From NCBI GenBank assembly GCA_947457745.1, contig CANGWT010000116.1, positions 1 to 5,989 on the forward strand: a stretch of 5,989 nucleotides of DNA. Reading direction: 5' to 3'. Under the pieces are notes generated by a model. The model searched no databases. It saw only the letters and a list, made by a program, of their open reading frames with translations, and was not told the origin of the DNA. Positions within the stretch are counted from its first letter, which is position 1. The number at the start of each line of letters is the position of its first letter. A program made the position numbers and the translations under genes. Source of the stretch: Burkholderiaceae bacterium (lineage in GTDB: Bacteria > Pseudomonadota > Gammaproteobacteria > Burkholderiales > Burkholderiaceae). Positions 1 to 5,973 of this stretch are shown piece after piece.

Positions 1-207
1 CGGTCAAAGTCAACGGGCCTCAGGAGTGATGCCCCTGCCTTTATTGGAGATATGGGGCTACTAGAATCAATGTCCAATGTCATTGCCAATCGGGATATAG
101 AGGTGCATTTAAGCTTAATGGAGCCCTATTTAACAAGCAATGCAAGCAATCCAGAGCGCAAGGAGCTCGCTCTTTATTGCCAGGAAGCTATTACTAAAAC
201 CTTATAA
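1..207 (+). CDS. 1-acyl-sn-glycerol-3-phosphate acyltransferase, C-terminal part (partial)
   Basis: This is the 3' end of a gene that begins before the window, open in frame 1 and ending at TAA 205-207 (68 codons visible). The visible peptide runs RSDAPAFIGDMGLLESMSN, then VIANRDIEVHLSLMEPYL. In PlsC-type lysophosphatidate acyltransferases the region after the catalytic blocks typically contains a 'FxGDMxLLxSLxxVL' stretch followed by a beta strand with alternating hydrophobics, and this peptide matches that pattern. Members of the family acylate lysophosphatidic acid to phosphatidic acid at the inner membrane, in phospholipid synthesis. The catalytic HX4D motif lies outside the window, so the assignment rests on the tail alone. 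The next gene starts 65 bases downstream on the same strand. No clear terminator is visible between them. A more distant LPLAT-family acyltransferase remains possible. Confidence 0.62.
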   Translation, partial: RSKSTGLRSDAPAFIGDMGLLESMSNVIANRDIEVHLSLMEPYLTSNASNPERKELALYCQEAITKTL

Positions 208-272
208 ACAGTATATGTAATAAAAGTGTCATATCCTAGAGGTACAAAGAGTTATCGGTATCGGAAAGAGAT

Positions 273-1178
273 ATGACGTCAAAGCATAAAGAAATAGATG
301 AGTGGTACAAGCGTGCTCGGGAAGACATTCTGGATAGCATGGATGAAGAGCTCGAAATGGAGCTCGATGATGATCGCTTATCACCTGATGGCGGAAGTGC
401 CTCTGTCATACCTCGAAATGTCTACTTTAAAGAATTGTTTCGCCTGCAGGGTGAGCTGGTAAAGCTCCAAGATTGGGTAGTTGAAAACAAACTCAAGGTG
501 GCTGTTTTATTTGAAGGTCGCGATTCTGCGGGTAAGGGTGGCGCAATTAAACGGATTACTCAGCGTCTTAATCCGCGCGTTTGTAAAGTCGTTGCATTGA
601 CTGCACCTAGCGAGCGTGAAAAAACCCAGTGGTACTTTCAGCGCTACGTATCAAACTTGCCTGCTGGTGGCGAGATCGTATTGTTTGATCGTAGCTGGTA
701 CAACCGTGCTGGTGTTGAAAAGGTCATGGGATTTTGTAATGATGCCGAGTACGAAGAGTTCTTGCGTACAGTTCCTGAGTTTGAACGTATGATTATTCGT
801 TCCGGAATCATTCTGATTAAATACTGGTTCTCTATCTCAGACGATGAGCAATATAGCCGTTTTATGGTGCGTATTCATGATCCACTGAAGCAATGGAAAC
901 TAAGCCCAATGGACTTGGATGCCCGCCGTCATTGGGAAGCCTATACCAAGGCAAAAGAGATTATGTTGGAGCGAACCAATATTCCTGAGGCGCCTTGGTG
1001 GGTAGTTGCTGCAAACGATAAGAAAAAAGCTCGCCTCAATTGCATTTCGCACTTACTGACTCAAATTCCCTATAAGGAAATTGAGCATCCAGAGATTACC
1101 TTGCCTGCACGAGTGCACAATCCTGACTATCTACGTGGGCCTGTGCCAAAAAATATGTACGTTCCCGAGATCTATTGA
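273..1178 (+). CDS. ppk2: polyphosphate kinase 2 (PPK2 family)
   Basis: The 301-residue protein is a cytoplasmic P-loop kinase that transfers phosphate between polyphosphate and nucleotides, in this family mainly polyphosphate plus NDP to NTP. Visible landmarks are the Walker A loop GRDSAGKGG (residues 82-90), the Walker B/DRSWYNR segment (139-145, Asp139) followed by AGVE, and the Arg/Lys-rich lid HDPLKQWKLSPMDLDARRHW (202-221). The length fits a single-domain PPK2. Residues 17-36 are very acidic (11 Asp/Glu in 20) and precede the kinase core, which begins near residue 50. The ATG at 273 is preceded by GGAAAGAG at 263-270, a usable ribosome-binding site. The gene is followed after 58 bases by a CYTH-like gene on the same strand, which also points to polyphosphate or triphosphate chemistry. 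Key catalytic motifs are intact. Subclass and nucleotide preference (ADP, GDP or AMP) cannot be decided from reading alone. Confidence 0.95.
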   Translation: MTSKHKEIDEWYKRAREDILDSMDEELEMELDDDRLSPDGGSASVIPRNVYFKELFRLQGELVKLQDWVVENKLKVAVLFEGRDSAGKGGAIKRITQRLNPRVCKVVALTAPSEREKTQWYFQRYVSNLPAGGEIVLFDRSWYNRAGVEKVMGFCNDAEYEEFLRTVPEFERMIIRSGIILIKYWFSISDDEQYSRFMVRIHDPLKQWKLSPMDLDARRHWEAYTKAKEIMLERTNIPEAPWWVVAANDKKKARLNCISHLLTQIPYKEIEHPEITLPARVHNPDYLRGPVPKNMYVPEIY

Positions 1179-1223
1179 TTTTTTAAATCTGGGTCTCGAG
1201 GTGTTAATCTCTCAGTATTCACC

Positions 1224-1230
1224 AAGGGGA
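1224..1230 (+). promoter_or_regulatory. ribosome-binding site that supports a TTG start
   Basis: AAGGGGA lies 6 bases before TTG 1237-1239. It is the strongest Shine-Dalgarno-like sequence in the 58-base spacer. It decides the start of the CYTH-like gene, because no in-frame ATG near the N-terminus would keep the REFK strand needed by the fold. Confidence 0.75.
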
Positions 1231-1236
1231 TAGCAC

Positions 1237-2064
1237 TTGAAATCAAAGCACGCCATTACCAATCGAGAATTTAAGCTACTCATCAAACCTCAGGGCTTGG
1301 ATAGACGAAGCCGTATTACTGCCTTAAGCGAGCAAATTCTCAAGTTTTGTAAAAAAAGTAAGGTTGATTTTTTCCATTTAGATAACGCTACAACTGGCTT
1401 ACGCAATATTTATTTCTACGATACGCCAGGTGAAGATTTTAGACGTAACAATATTATTTTGCGAGTACGTGAATCTCGTCAAAATATTTGGGTGGATGAT
1501 TGGTGCGAAGTAACTTTAAAGTGCCGTACTGGTGACTTACAGAAGTCTCATGAATTTGATCCATCACCTAAAAAAACAATCAAGTCACGCTTACGCCTGA
1601 AAGAAGAAATTCTACGAGGCGATACGATTGGAACAAGCAGAGCAATTTACTCTAATAATGCAATTTTGGATTCAGTGCCCATCGATAATCTTTTCGATAA
1701 GTCTTTCGCTAGTGTTGCGAAGTACTTCCCCGGCCTATTGGCTCTTTCAATTGAAAAAAAATCACCCATCCGAATTGTTGGCGGTCGCACCAATAAGATT
1801 CTTGAGGCATGTTTACCGATTGGTAACTTAGTATTTGGTGATGGTGTGCAAGCGCATTGCGAGATTGCTATCTGGATGAAGAGTGTGGGTGACCCTATTG
1901 TGGGTGAGTTGGCTTTTTCTTATCGCGTGAATGATGCCAACCGTGGTCAAGCAAAAGCGCATCAGCGCGCAGATAAGTTTTTTAAGAAACTCCAAATTGA
2001 GCTTGCTAGCTGGTTGGAAATTGGCAGCACTAAAACAGCCTTAGTTTACGGAAAGCCTGAGTGA
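1237..2064 (+). CDS. CYTH / triphosphate tunnel-like domain protein
   Basis: The 275-residue soluble protein has the scattered signature of the CYTH (triphosphate tunnel metalloenzyme) superfamily, whose members bind or hydrolyse triphosphates or polyphosphate. In order these are NREFKLLIK near the N-terminus (9-17), YFYDTP (59-64), ILRVR (74-78), CEVTLK (90-95), RLKEEI (120-125), a SIEKK strand (171-175), HCEIAIW (207-213) and a C-terminal helix ADKFFKKLQ (246-254). These correspond to the strand-borne basic and acidic residues that line the tunnel. The N-terminal ExExK signature is imperfect: the first Glu is Asn9, leaving Glu11 and Lys13. Translation starts at TTG with a strong Shine-Dalgarno sequence. 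The stop codon overlaps the GTG start of the next gene (GTGA, 2061-2064). No signal peptide or membrane segment is seen. Its place directly after ppk2 suggests action on polyphosphate or tripolyphosphate; that is inference. The fold call is fairly secure, the enzymatic activity is not. Confidence 0.72.
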   Translation: MKSKHAITNREFKLLIKPQGLDRRSRITALSEQILKFCKKSKVDFFHLDNATTGLRNIYFYDTPGEDFRRNNIILRVRESRQNIWVDDWCEVTLKCRTGDLQKSHEFDPSPKKTIKSRLRLKEEILRGDTIGTSRAIYSNNAILDSVPIDNLFDKSFASVAKYFPGLLALSIEKKSPIRIVGGRTNKILEACLPIGNLVFGDGVQAHCEIAIWMKSVGDPIVGELAFSYRVNDANRGQAKAHQRADKFFKKLQIELASWLEIGSTKTALVYGKPE

Positions 2065-2633
2065 GCTCACAGCTTCTGGGTGATCTAAAGTTAGCTAAGT
2101 CTCCTAACTTGGGCGATCTATTTATTCAGTTTTTAACGATTGGGGCTGTCAGCTTTGGCGGGGGCATCATCGCCTACGAACGTATTCTCTTGGTTGAAAA
2201 GCGTAAGTGGTTGAGCGCTGATGAGTTTATGGCGTACTTAGCAATTAGTCAGACGATGCCGGGCTTAAATTCTGTCAACATGGCTGTGTTAGCTGGAGAT
2301 CATCTTCGTGGTGTTCTTGGTGCTGTCATTGCGACGCTTGGCTTGATTCTGCCAGGCGCACTTTTTGTGTTGGGTATCGGCCTAATTTATGCCAATACTG
2401 CAGATCATCCCTCTATTAATTTGATTCTTGGGGGCATTGCGGCAGCAGCCACCGGTTTGCTGGCAGCCATTACCTACAAAATTGGTGATACTCACTGGCG
2501 TTATACCAAGTCACTAGCCATCATCGTCTGCACATTTATATTGATGAGTATCTTTAAGTTTTCTCTACCTTATGTAATTCTCATCATGGCGCCGATTTCA
2601 ATCTATTTGTACCGACCAATTAAGTCGCAATGA
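2061..2633 (+). CDS. CHR-family (chromate transporter) protein, N-terminal-type half
   Basis: The 190-residue integral membrane protein belongs to the CHR (ChrA) family in its short-chain form, where two half-size proteins from adjacent genes replace one fused 400-residue ChrA. Visible family marks are SFGGG (31-35) in the first hydrophobic segment, the charged loop EKRKWLSADEFMAYLAISQ (46-64), the PGLN motif (67-70), and G-RG--GA leading to GLILPG (79-99). Further hydrophobic segments lie at about 86-110, 118-137, 151-165 and 168-184. The start is GTG, inside the stop of the CYTH gene, with GGAAAG at 2050-2055 as ribosome-binding site. The gene overlaps the next by 4 bases (ATGA), consistent with equal production of both halves. 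Characterised relatives export chromate, or take it up in place of sulfate. Here the real substrate is unknown, and a different oxyanion is possible. Confidence 0.86.
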   Translation: MSSQLLGDLKLAKSPNLGDLFIQFLTIGAVSFGGGIIAYERILLVEKRKWLSADEFMAYLAISQTMPGLNSVNMAVLAGDHLRGVLGAVIATLGLILPGALFVLGIGLIYANTADHPSINLILGGIAAAATGLLAAITYKIGDTHWRYTKSLAIIVCTFILMSIFKFSLPYVILIMAPISIYLYRPIKSQ

Positions 2634-3157
2634 GTCTATTGATTCACTTGGCCTGGACCTTTGCCTTGCTTTCCATTCTTGCGGTTGGTGGCGGCACTGC
2701 TGTGCTACCAGAGATGCAAACGATTCTTGCACATCAGTTCGGCATAGACCATACCCAGTTTGTCCATATTTATAGCATTGGCCAGTTAGCGCCTGGTCCC
2801 AATATGTTGATGGTCTTAGTCATTGGCTATCAAATTGCTGGGCTTATTGGAGCAGGAGTGGTCTTGCTATCCTTCTTTTTGCCTTCAAGCCTGATGTGCT
2901 TTTATATGGGGAGGCTCTGGAATCATTTTGGAGAAAGTCCTTGGCGACGATCTATTCAAAATGCACTTGAGCCCATTTCGATTGGCCTCATGTCATCCGG
3001 CGTTTATGCCGTTGCTAAGGCATCTGTTGTGAGCGGTATTACCTTAGCGCTTGCCCTAGTCACTCTGTACCTAATCCTCAGAACCAAAATTAACCCAGTA
3101 CTAGTTATTCTTGGTTCAGGAGGATTAGGTGCGTTATTAATGGCCTATCTAAAATAG
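2630..3157 (+). CDS. CHR-family (chromate transporter) protein, C-terminal-type half
   Basis: This 175-residue membrane protein is the partner of the preceding half-size transporter. It repeats the domain layout: GGG (20-22) in the first hydrophobic segment, followed by LPEMQ (26-30), SIGQLAPGPNMLM (49-61) with the family APGPN signature, then a glycine-rich helix GYQIAGLIGAG (66-76) and SFFLPSS (81-87). The C-terminal part (about 115-174) is almost wholly hydrophobic with two or three membrane segments. ATG 2630 overlaps TGA 2631-2633 of the upstream gene, a typical arrangement for translational coupling. In short-chain CHR pairs the two proteins are thought to insert in opposite orientations and work as a heterodimer; that is family knowledge and not shown here. 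Its stop codon lies only 8 bases from the end of the convergent receptor gene. Substrate is unproven. Confidence 0.87.
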   Translation: MSLLIHLAWTFALLSILAVGGGTAVLPEMQTILAHQFGIDHTQFVHIYSIGQLAPGPNMLMVLVIGYQIAGLIGAGVVLLSFFLPSSLMCFYMGRLWNHFGESPWRRSIQNALEPISIGLMSSGVYAVAKASVVSGITLALALVTLYLILRTKINPVLVILGSGGLGALLMAYLK

Positions 3158-3165
3158 GTGAAAAC

Positions 3166-5268
3166 TTAGAAGGTTCCTCGCAATCCAATCATCAGGCTCC
3201 TGCCGGGTTGTGGTGCATATAACCTCACAGCCATTGGTGTAGTGGCATACCGAATTTGCTCATTGAGTAAGTTCTTGAGATTCATATACACAGTCCAATT
3301 TACATCCTTTATCTTCTCTGTATAAGAGATGCCAGCATTTAATAAGTTATAACTTGGGGCGGGACCTTGCTCCCAGCTAGCCAATTTATTCTGTTGATAG
3401 CTGTAGATGTAGGTAGCATTGGTAAGCCAGCCATTACGCTGATGCGCTATCTCAGCACCTAAACGCGGAGCAGGCTGCAGGGGTAGATTGCCTCCCGCAT
3501 CAAAAGTGCCTTGTGAAGCATCGCCAAACACTCGGCTGCCTAAGCCAGTTTGATTCCAGTTATAAGTAAGCTCACCCTCAATACCCTTGATCGTTGCTGC
3601 AGCTTGCTGCGCAGTCACTACGTTAAAGCCATCACCCTGTTGCCCGCCGTTATTAATAGCGCTACCGGTGTAATAACCATATATATAGTTATTGAATCGA
3701 TTTGCATAAATACTTGCCTTACTTCTGAGTAATCCACTGGTCTTCTGAATATTGAACTCTAGGTTATGTGAGGTCTCTTTGGTGAGGTTGGGGTTACCAA
3801 TATCAAAGGTGGCAGTAGATTCATGCGCGCCATAAGAATAGAGTTCTTGAGCACTTGGCGCTCTTTGTGACACGGTATAAGCCACTCCAGTGCCATACCC
3901 ATGCATGAAGTTCCATAAGCTGCCCGCAGAGTAGGACATAAGATTGAATTTTCGATTCTGCAGAGCGATGCTGGGAGTAGTTCCAGTCGGATCAACTGTG
4001 GGCTGAGCCTCTAAAGTCGTACCTAAATTCGGATTCTGGGCAACATTGTTATAGCGCAGACCCAAATTACCCTGCAAGGAATTCCACCTACCTTCCTCAA
4101 TCCAAAACAAAGCATTCGAATTGGTTTTGGTGGGAGGAACAATGGCATAGCTGCCTGAGCCAACTTCAGTAGCATTGAGGGAGGCTGCAGAGGCCTGCGC
4201 CCCAAAGGTGCCTTTCCATCCAGCTATCGGATTGTGAGCCAATTCTAGGCGAGCTTCATTGGCAATATTCTTCCAAACTGAGGCAGCTTCACCCACGTTA
4301 TTAAATTCAGTATGGTTGTAATTTGAATTAGCCGCACTCAATTTGAATGATGAAAACCCTGCAAATGGATCTCGAGTTTGATGTTGGAGGTCATATCGAT
4401 TTTGTGATTGGTTAATCGATCCACCTTCAGGCGTTGGAATGCCGTAGTTGTTATTTAATCGCTCGACCGAAACTCCCGTATATCCGTTTTGCCCAATGTA
4501 AGAAACGCCAACACCTAAATTATTCTGCTTGCTAAAGCTATTAGGCAACTTGCCAGAATAGTTGTTGCCACCGTTTCCATCCGGTGGAACAGTCCAGCCT
4601 CCTGCGGGCTCACCTTGAGACTGAGTAGAGTTGCCCGGAATGCGATAGTTATTGGCATTATTAATGGCGGTATCCACATGCACTGCAACTGAACCAAAGG
4701 CGCCATCCACTTCAACTGCACCAGCCTTCCCATTGTTAACAGTCTCGTAACTTGTATTGATTGCACCGGTTGGTCTATCCGGTAAGTTGGTCAGGATGCG
4801 ATCATTAACTACGTTTACGAGTCCACCACTTGAACCCGAGCCATAGAGTAGGGCAGCTGCACCACGAAGAATCTCTACTTGGTGCGCATTTTGCATATTG
4901 TTTCCCACAGCATGATCTTGCGAGATGTTAGATACATCACCAACTGATAGACCATTTTGTAAAATTTGCACTCGTGCACCTTCAAGGCCGCGAATGACTG
5001 GTCGAGATGAGCCCGCGCCATATCCTGTTGCAGATACACCGAGCTCATTGGCTAGTGTGGCACCTAAAGTTGTACCCAATTTATTGAGGAGCTCATCGCC
5101 TTGTAAAACCTTGGTTGGCGTCAGAATGCTCTGAGTAGCCTCTTGTGATCCTGTGGCGGTAATTTCTAAGGAGGGTTGAGATTGCGCAACCGTAGTGGTA
5201 CTAATACATCCTGAAATAAGTACATAGATAAGCTTGTGCTTAGCCTGTGGCCGATCAATTTGACGCAT
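3166..5268 (-). CDS. TonB-dependent outer-membrane receptor, ZnuD-like (probable zinc/metal uptake)
   Basis: The 700-residue protein is predicted to import a scarce ligand across the outer membrane using TonB energy. A signal peptide covers about residues 1-28 (basic start, hydrophobic core LIYVLISGCI). The mature start LEITATG (34-40) resembles a TonB box. The plug has RPVIRGLEGARVQILQNG (89-106), SQDHAVG (116-122) and VEILRGAAALLYGSGSSGGLV (131-151). The barrel ends with Phe at residue 700. Overall motifs are those of the ZnuD-type zinc receptors of Neisseria. D118-H119, the YNHTEF strand (317-322, Glu321) and GAHESTATF (480-488, His482) fall where ZnuD zinc ligands lie, as far as I recall. 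An in-frame ATG exists 33 bases upstream at 5301, but ATG 5268 is preferred because GAAGGAA sits just before it and the signal peptide starts there. A small exported His-containing protein gene precedes it. Heme or another metal-complex ligand is an alternative. TonB-ExbBD is not in the window. Confidence 0.86.
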   Translation of the reverse strand: MRQIDRPQAKHKLIYVLISGCISTTTVAQSQPSLEITATGSQEATQSILTPTKVLQGDELLNKLGTTLGATLANELGVSATGYGAGSSRPVIRGLEGARVQILQNGLSVGDVSNISQDHAVGNNMQNAHQVEILRGAAALLYGSGSSGGLVNVVNDRILTNLPDRPTGAINTSYETVNNGKAGAVEVDGAFGSVAVHVDTAINNANNYRIPGNSTQSQGEPAGGWTVPPDGNGGNNYSGKLPNSFSKQNNLGVGVSYIGQNGYTGVSVERLNNNYGIPTPEGGSINQSQNRYDLQHQTRDPFAGFSSFKLSAANSNYNHTEFNNVGEAASVWKNIANEARLELAHNPIAGWKGTFGAQASAASLNATEVGSGSYAIVPPTKTNSNALFWIEEGRWNSLQGNLGLRYNNVAQNPNLGTTLEAQPTVDPTGTTPSIALQNRKFNLMSYSAGSLWNFMHGYGTGVAYTVSQRAPSAQELYSYGAHESTATFDIGNPNLTKETSHNLEFNIQKTSGLLRSKASIYANRFNNYIYGYYTGSAINNGGQQGDGFNVVTAQQAAATIKGIEGELTYNWNQTGLGSRVFGDASQGTFDAGGNLPLQPAPRLGAEIAHQRNGWLTNATYIYSYQQNKLASWEQGPAPSYNLLNAGISYTEKIKDVNWTVYMNLKNLLNEQIRYATTPMAVRLYAPQPGRSLMIGLRGTF

Positions 5269-5273
5269 ATTAT

Positions 5274-5280
5274 TTCCTTC
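5274..5280 (-). promoter_or_regulatory. ribosome-binding site that fixes the receptor start at 5268
   Basis: On the minus strand GAAGGAA lies 5 bases before ATG 5268-5266. This is close to the consensus and directly precedes the signal peptide MRQIDRPQAK. The ATG at 5301 has no comparable site and would add 11 residues ahead of the signal peptide. Confidence 0.75.
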
Positions 5281-5291
5281 AAACCTGATGT

Positions 5292-5312
5292 GCTCCACCA
5301 ATTCGGTGAAGC
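5292..5312 (-). repeat. inverted repeat (possible leader hairpin) upstream of the receptor gene
   Basis: CACC 5296-5299 pairs with GGTG 5305-5308 around a 5-base loop. The stem extends outward through one mismatch (C5295 with A5309) to T5294-A5310 and GC 5292-5293 with GC 5311-5312. This gives seven pairs and one mismatch in the leader of the receptor mRNA. It has no U-tract after it, so it does not look like a rho-independent terminator, and it leaves the ribosome-binding site free. Function is unknown. Confidence 0.4.
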
Positions 5313-5326
5313 AACAAATCTAGAAA

Positions 5327-5344
5327 CCAAACAATTGAGTTTGG
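5327..5344. repeat. perfect 6-6-6 inverted repeat between the secreted-protein and receptor genes
   Basis: CCAAAC (5327-5332) and GTTTGG (5339-5344) are exact inverted copies separated by 6 bases. The 18-base element could be an operator half-site pair or a small RNA hairpin. Read on the minus strand it is followed by TTTCTAG, too short and broken a T-run for a confident terminator call. Confidence 0.4.
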
Positions 5345-5357
5345 CGTATTGGGCGAT

Positions 5358-5723
5358 TTATAGGATGAAGCTAGGCGGAGCCCTAGATTGATATAGCCCT
5401 ACTTGAATTCGGGCTGGTAAAGAGTCATTGAATGCTAACTGCACTCCATGGTGGAAGTAATTAGCAAGGAATAAGTTAGGTGTTGAGGCAACGAAGCCGG
5501 CAAGTGTGAGTGCATCTAACAAATGACAGCTGGCAAAGCTATGGCCAAGGGTAGGCGCTTGATCCGTGCAACTCAGTTCAACATTTTGGTGTTGTAAGCC
5601 GGAGTGAGAAATGCTGTGAGCAAAGCCAATCCAGTGGGTGCCTAATAAGCTGGCAAGCAGAAAACTGAGGGCAAGGACCCCCCTGATTTGCTTTCTGAAT
5701 TTGCTTAGAAACGAGGCTTTCAT
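5358..5723 (-). CDS. small exported histidine-containing protein of unknown function, upstream of the receptor
   Basis: The 121-residue protein has a basic N-terminus (MKASFLSKFRKQIRG) and a hydrophobic stretch (16-35, ending in GFA) that looks like a signal peptide, so the mature part should be in the periplasm. After it come His36, His40 and His45, Cys52, His61, SCHLLDALTLA (65-75, Cys66 and His67), a His91-His92 pair and a C-terminal YQSRAPPSFIL. I recall similar short betaproteobacterial proteins (His-rich after the signal, a C-x-hydrophobic-hydrophobic-D block, a closing 'ARGPP'-like tail) beside TonB receptors, some labelled DUF2946-like; this was not checked by search. The gene lies 89 bases before the receptor on the same strand, so joint transcription is likely and a metal-handling role is reasonable but inferred. 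The start at 5723 has only a very close AAGG. ATG 5759 is an alternative that adds 12 residues. The reading frame upstream of that is tRNA antisense. Confidence 0.72.
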   Translation of the reverse strand: MKASFLSKFRKQIRGVLALSFLLASLLGTHWIGFAHSISHSGLQHQNVELSCTDQAPTLGHSFASCHLLDALTLAGFVASTPNLFLANYFHHGVQLAFNDSLPARIQVGLYQSRAPPSFIL

Positions 5724-5742
5724 ACCTTGAATCTTACAGTAT

Positions 5743-5772
5743 TTGCCCCTGTGGGCCATCTCGGTGTAGAAT
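5743..5772 (+). promoter_or_regulatory. probable promoter of the tRNA-Pro/tRNA-Arg pair
   Basis: TTGCCC (5743-5748) and TAGAAT (5767-5772) resemble the -35 and -10 boxes of a sigma-70 promoter, with an 18-base spacer. Transcription would start around 5779, a few bases before the mature tRNA-Pro end at 5784. The -10 box matches consensus at five of six positions and the -35 box at four of six. The element lies in the divergent spacer next to the small secreted-protein gene. Confidence 0.5.
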
Positions 5773-5783
5773 ATTGGTTCCGT

Positions 5784-5860
5784 CGGAGTGTAGCGCAGCC
5801 TGGTAGCGCACCTGCTTTGGGAGCAGGGGGTCCAAGGTTCGAATCCTTGTACTCCGACCA
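5784..5860 (+). tRNA. tRNA-Pro (anticodon TGG)
   Basis: A full cloverleaf of 77 bases can be drawn. The acceptor stem is CGGAGTG (5784-5790) with TACTCCG (5850-5856), including one G-T pair and the C1-G72 pair typical of bacterial tRNA-Pro. The anticodon stem is CCTGC/GCAGG around the loop TTTGGGA, placing the anticodon TGG at 5818-5820. The T loop is TTCGAAT. The discriminator base A is followed by an encoded CCA (5858-5860). It reads CCA codons and, by wobble, other Pro codons. It is followed after 36 bases by tRNA-Arg, probably on one transcript. Confidence 0.97.
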
Positions 5861-5896
5861 CTTTCCCTTATTGTTCTAGATAGACCCAGCATATAA

Positions 5897-5973
<77 letters not shown>

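Noticed and set aside
191..240. Promoter for ppk2 (TTACTA 191-196 with TATGTA 214-219, 17-base spacing) and the ATATG/CATAT inverted repeat at 213-234
   Set aside because: The -35 match is poor (three of six) and AT-rich spacers often give such hits. The inverted repeat is only 5 bases per arm and has no clear meaning.
1179..1236. Terminator between ppk2 and the CYTH gene (GATTT-TTT-AAATC near 1177-1189)
   Set aside because: The stem is only 5 A/T-rich pairs with no T-run after it, so read-through is more likely.
1628..1831. 67-codon open frame inside the CYTH-like gene
   Set aside because: It is an out-of-frame shadow of a gene with recognisable motifs throughout.
3550..5134. Several open frames of 60-83 codons within the receptor gene on both strands
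   Set aside because: They lie wholly inside a strongly supported receptor gene, have no family-like features and no ribosome-binding sites of note. They are shadows of the receptor reading frame.
5269..5357. Cobalamin riboswitch before the receptor gene
   Set aside because: The spacer is only 89 bases and lacks the conserved B12-box (GCCACTG-like) sequence. The receptor itself is ZnuD-like and not BtuB-like.
5724..5783. Zur operator upstream of the metal-uptake unit
   Set aside because: No ATGTTATA-n-TATAACAT-like palindrome is visible. Only the gene content suggests zinc control.
5724..5861. N-terminal extension of the small exported protein frame reading GFEPWTPCSQSRCATRLRYTP
   Set aside because: Most of this stretch is the antisense of the tRNA-Pro gene, a well-known source of false protein starts. 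The real start is at 5723 or possibly 5759.
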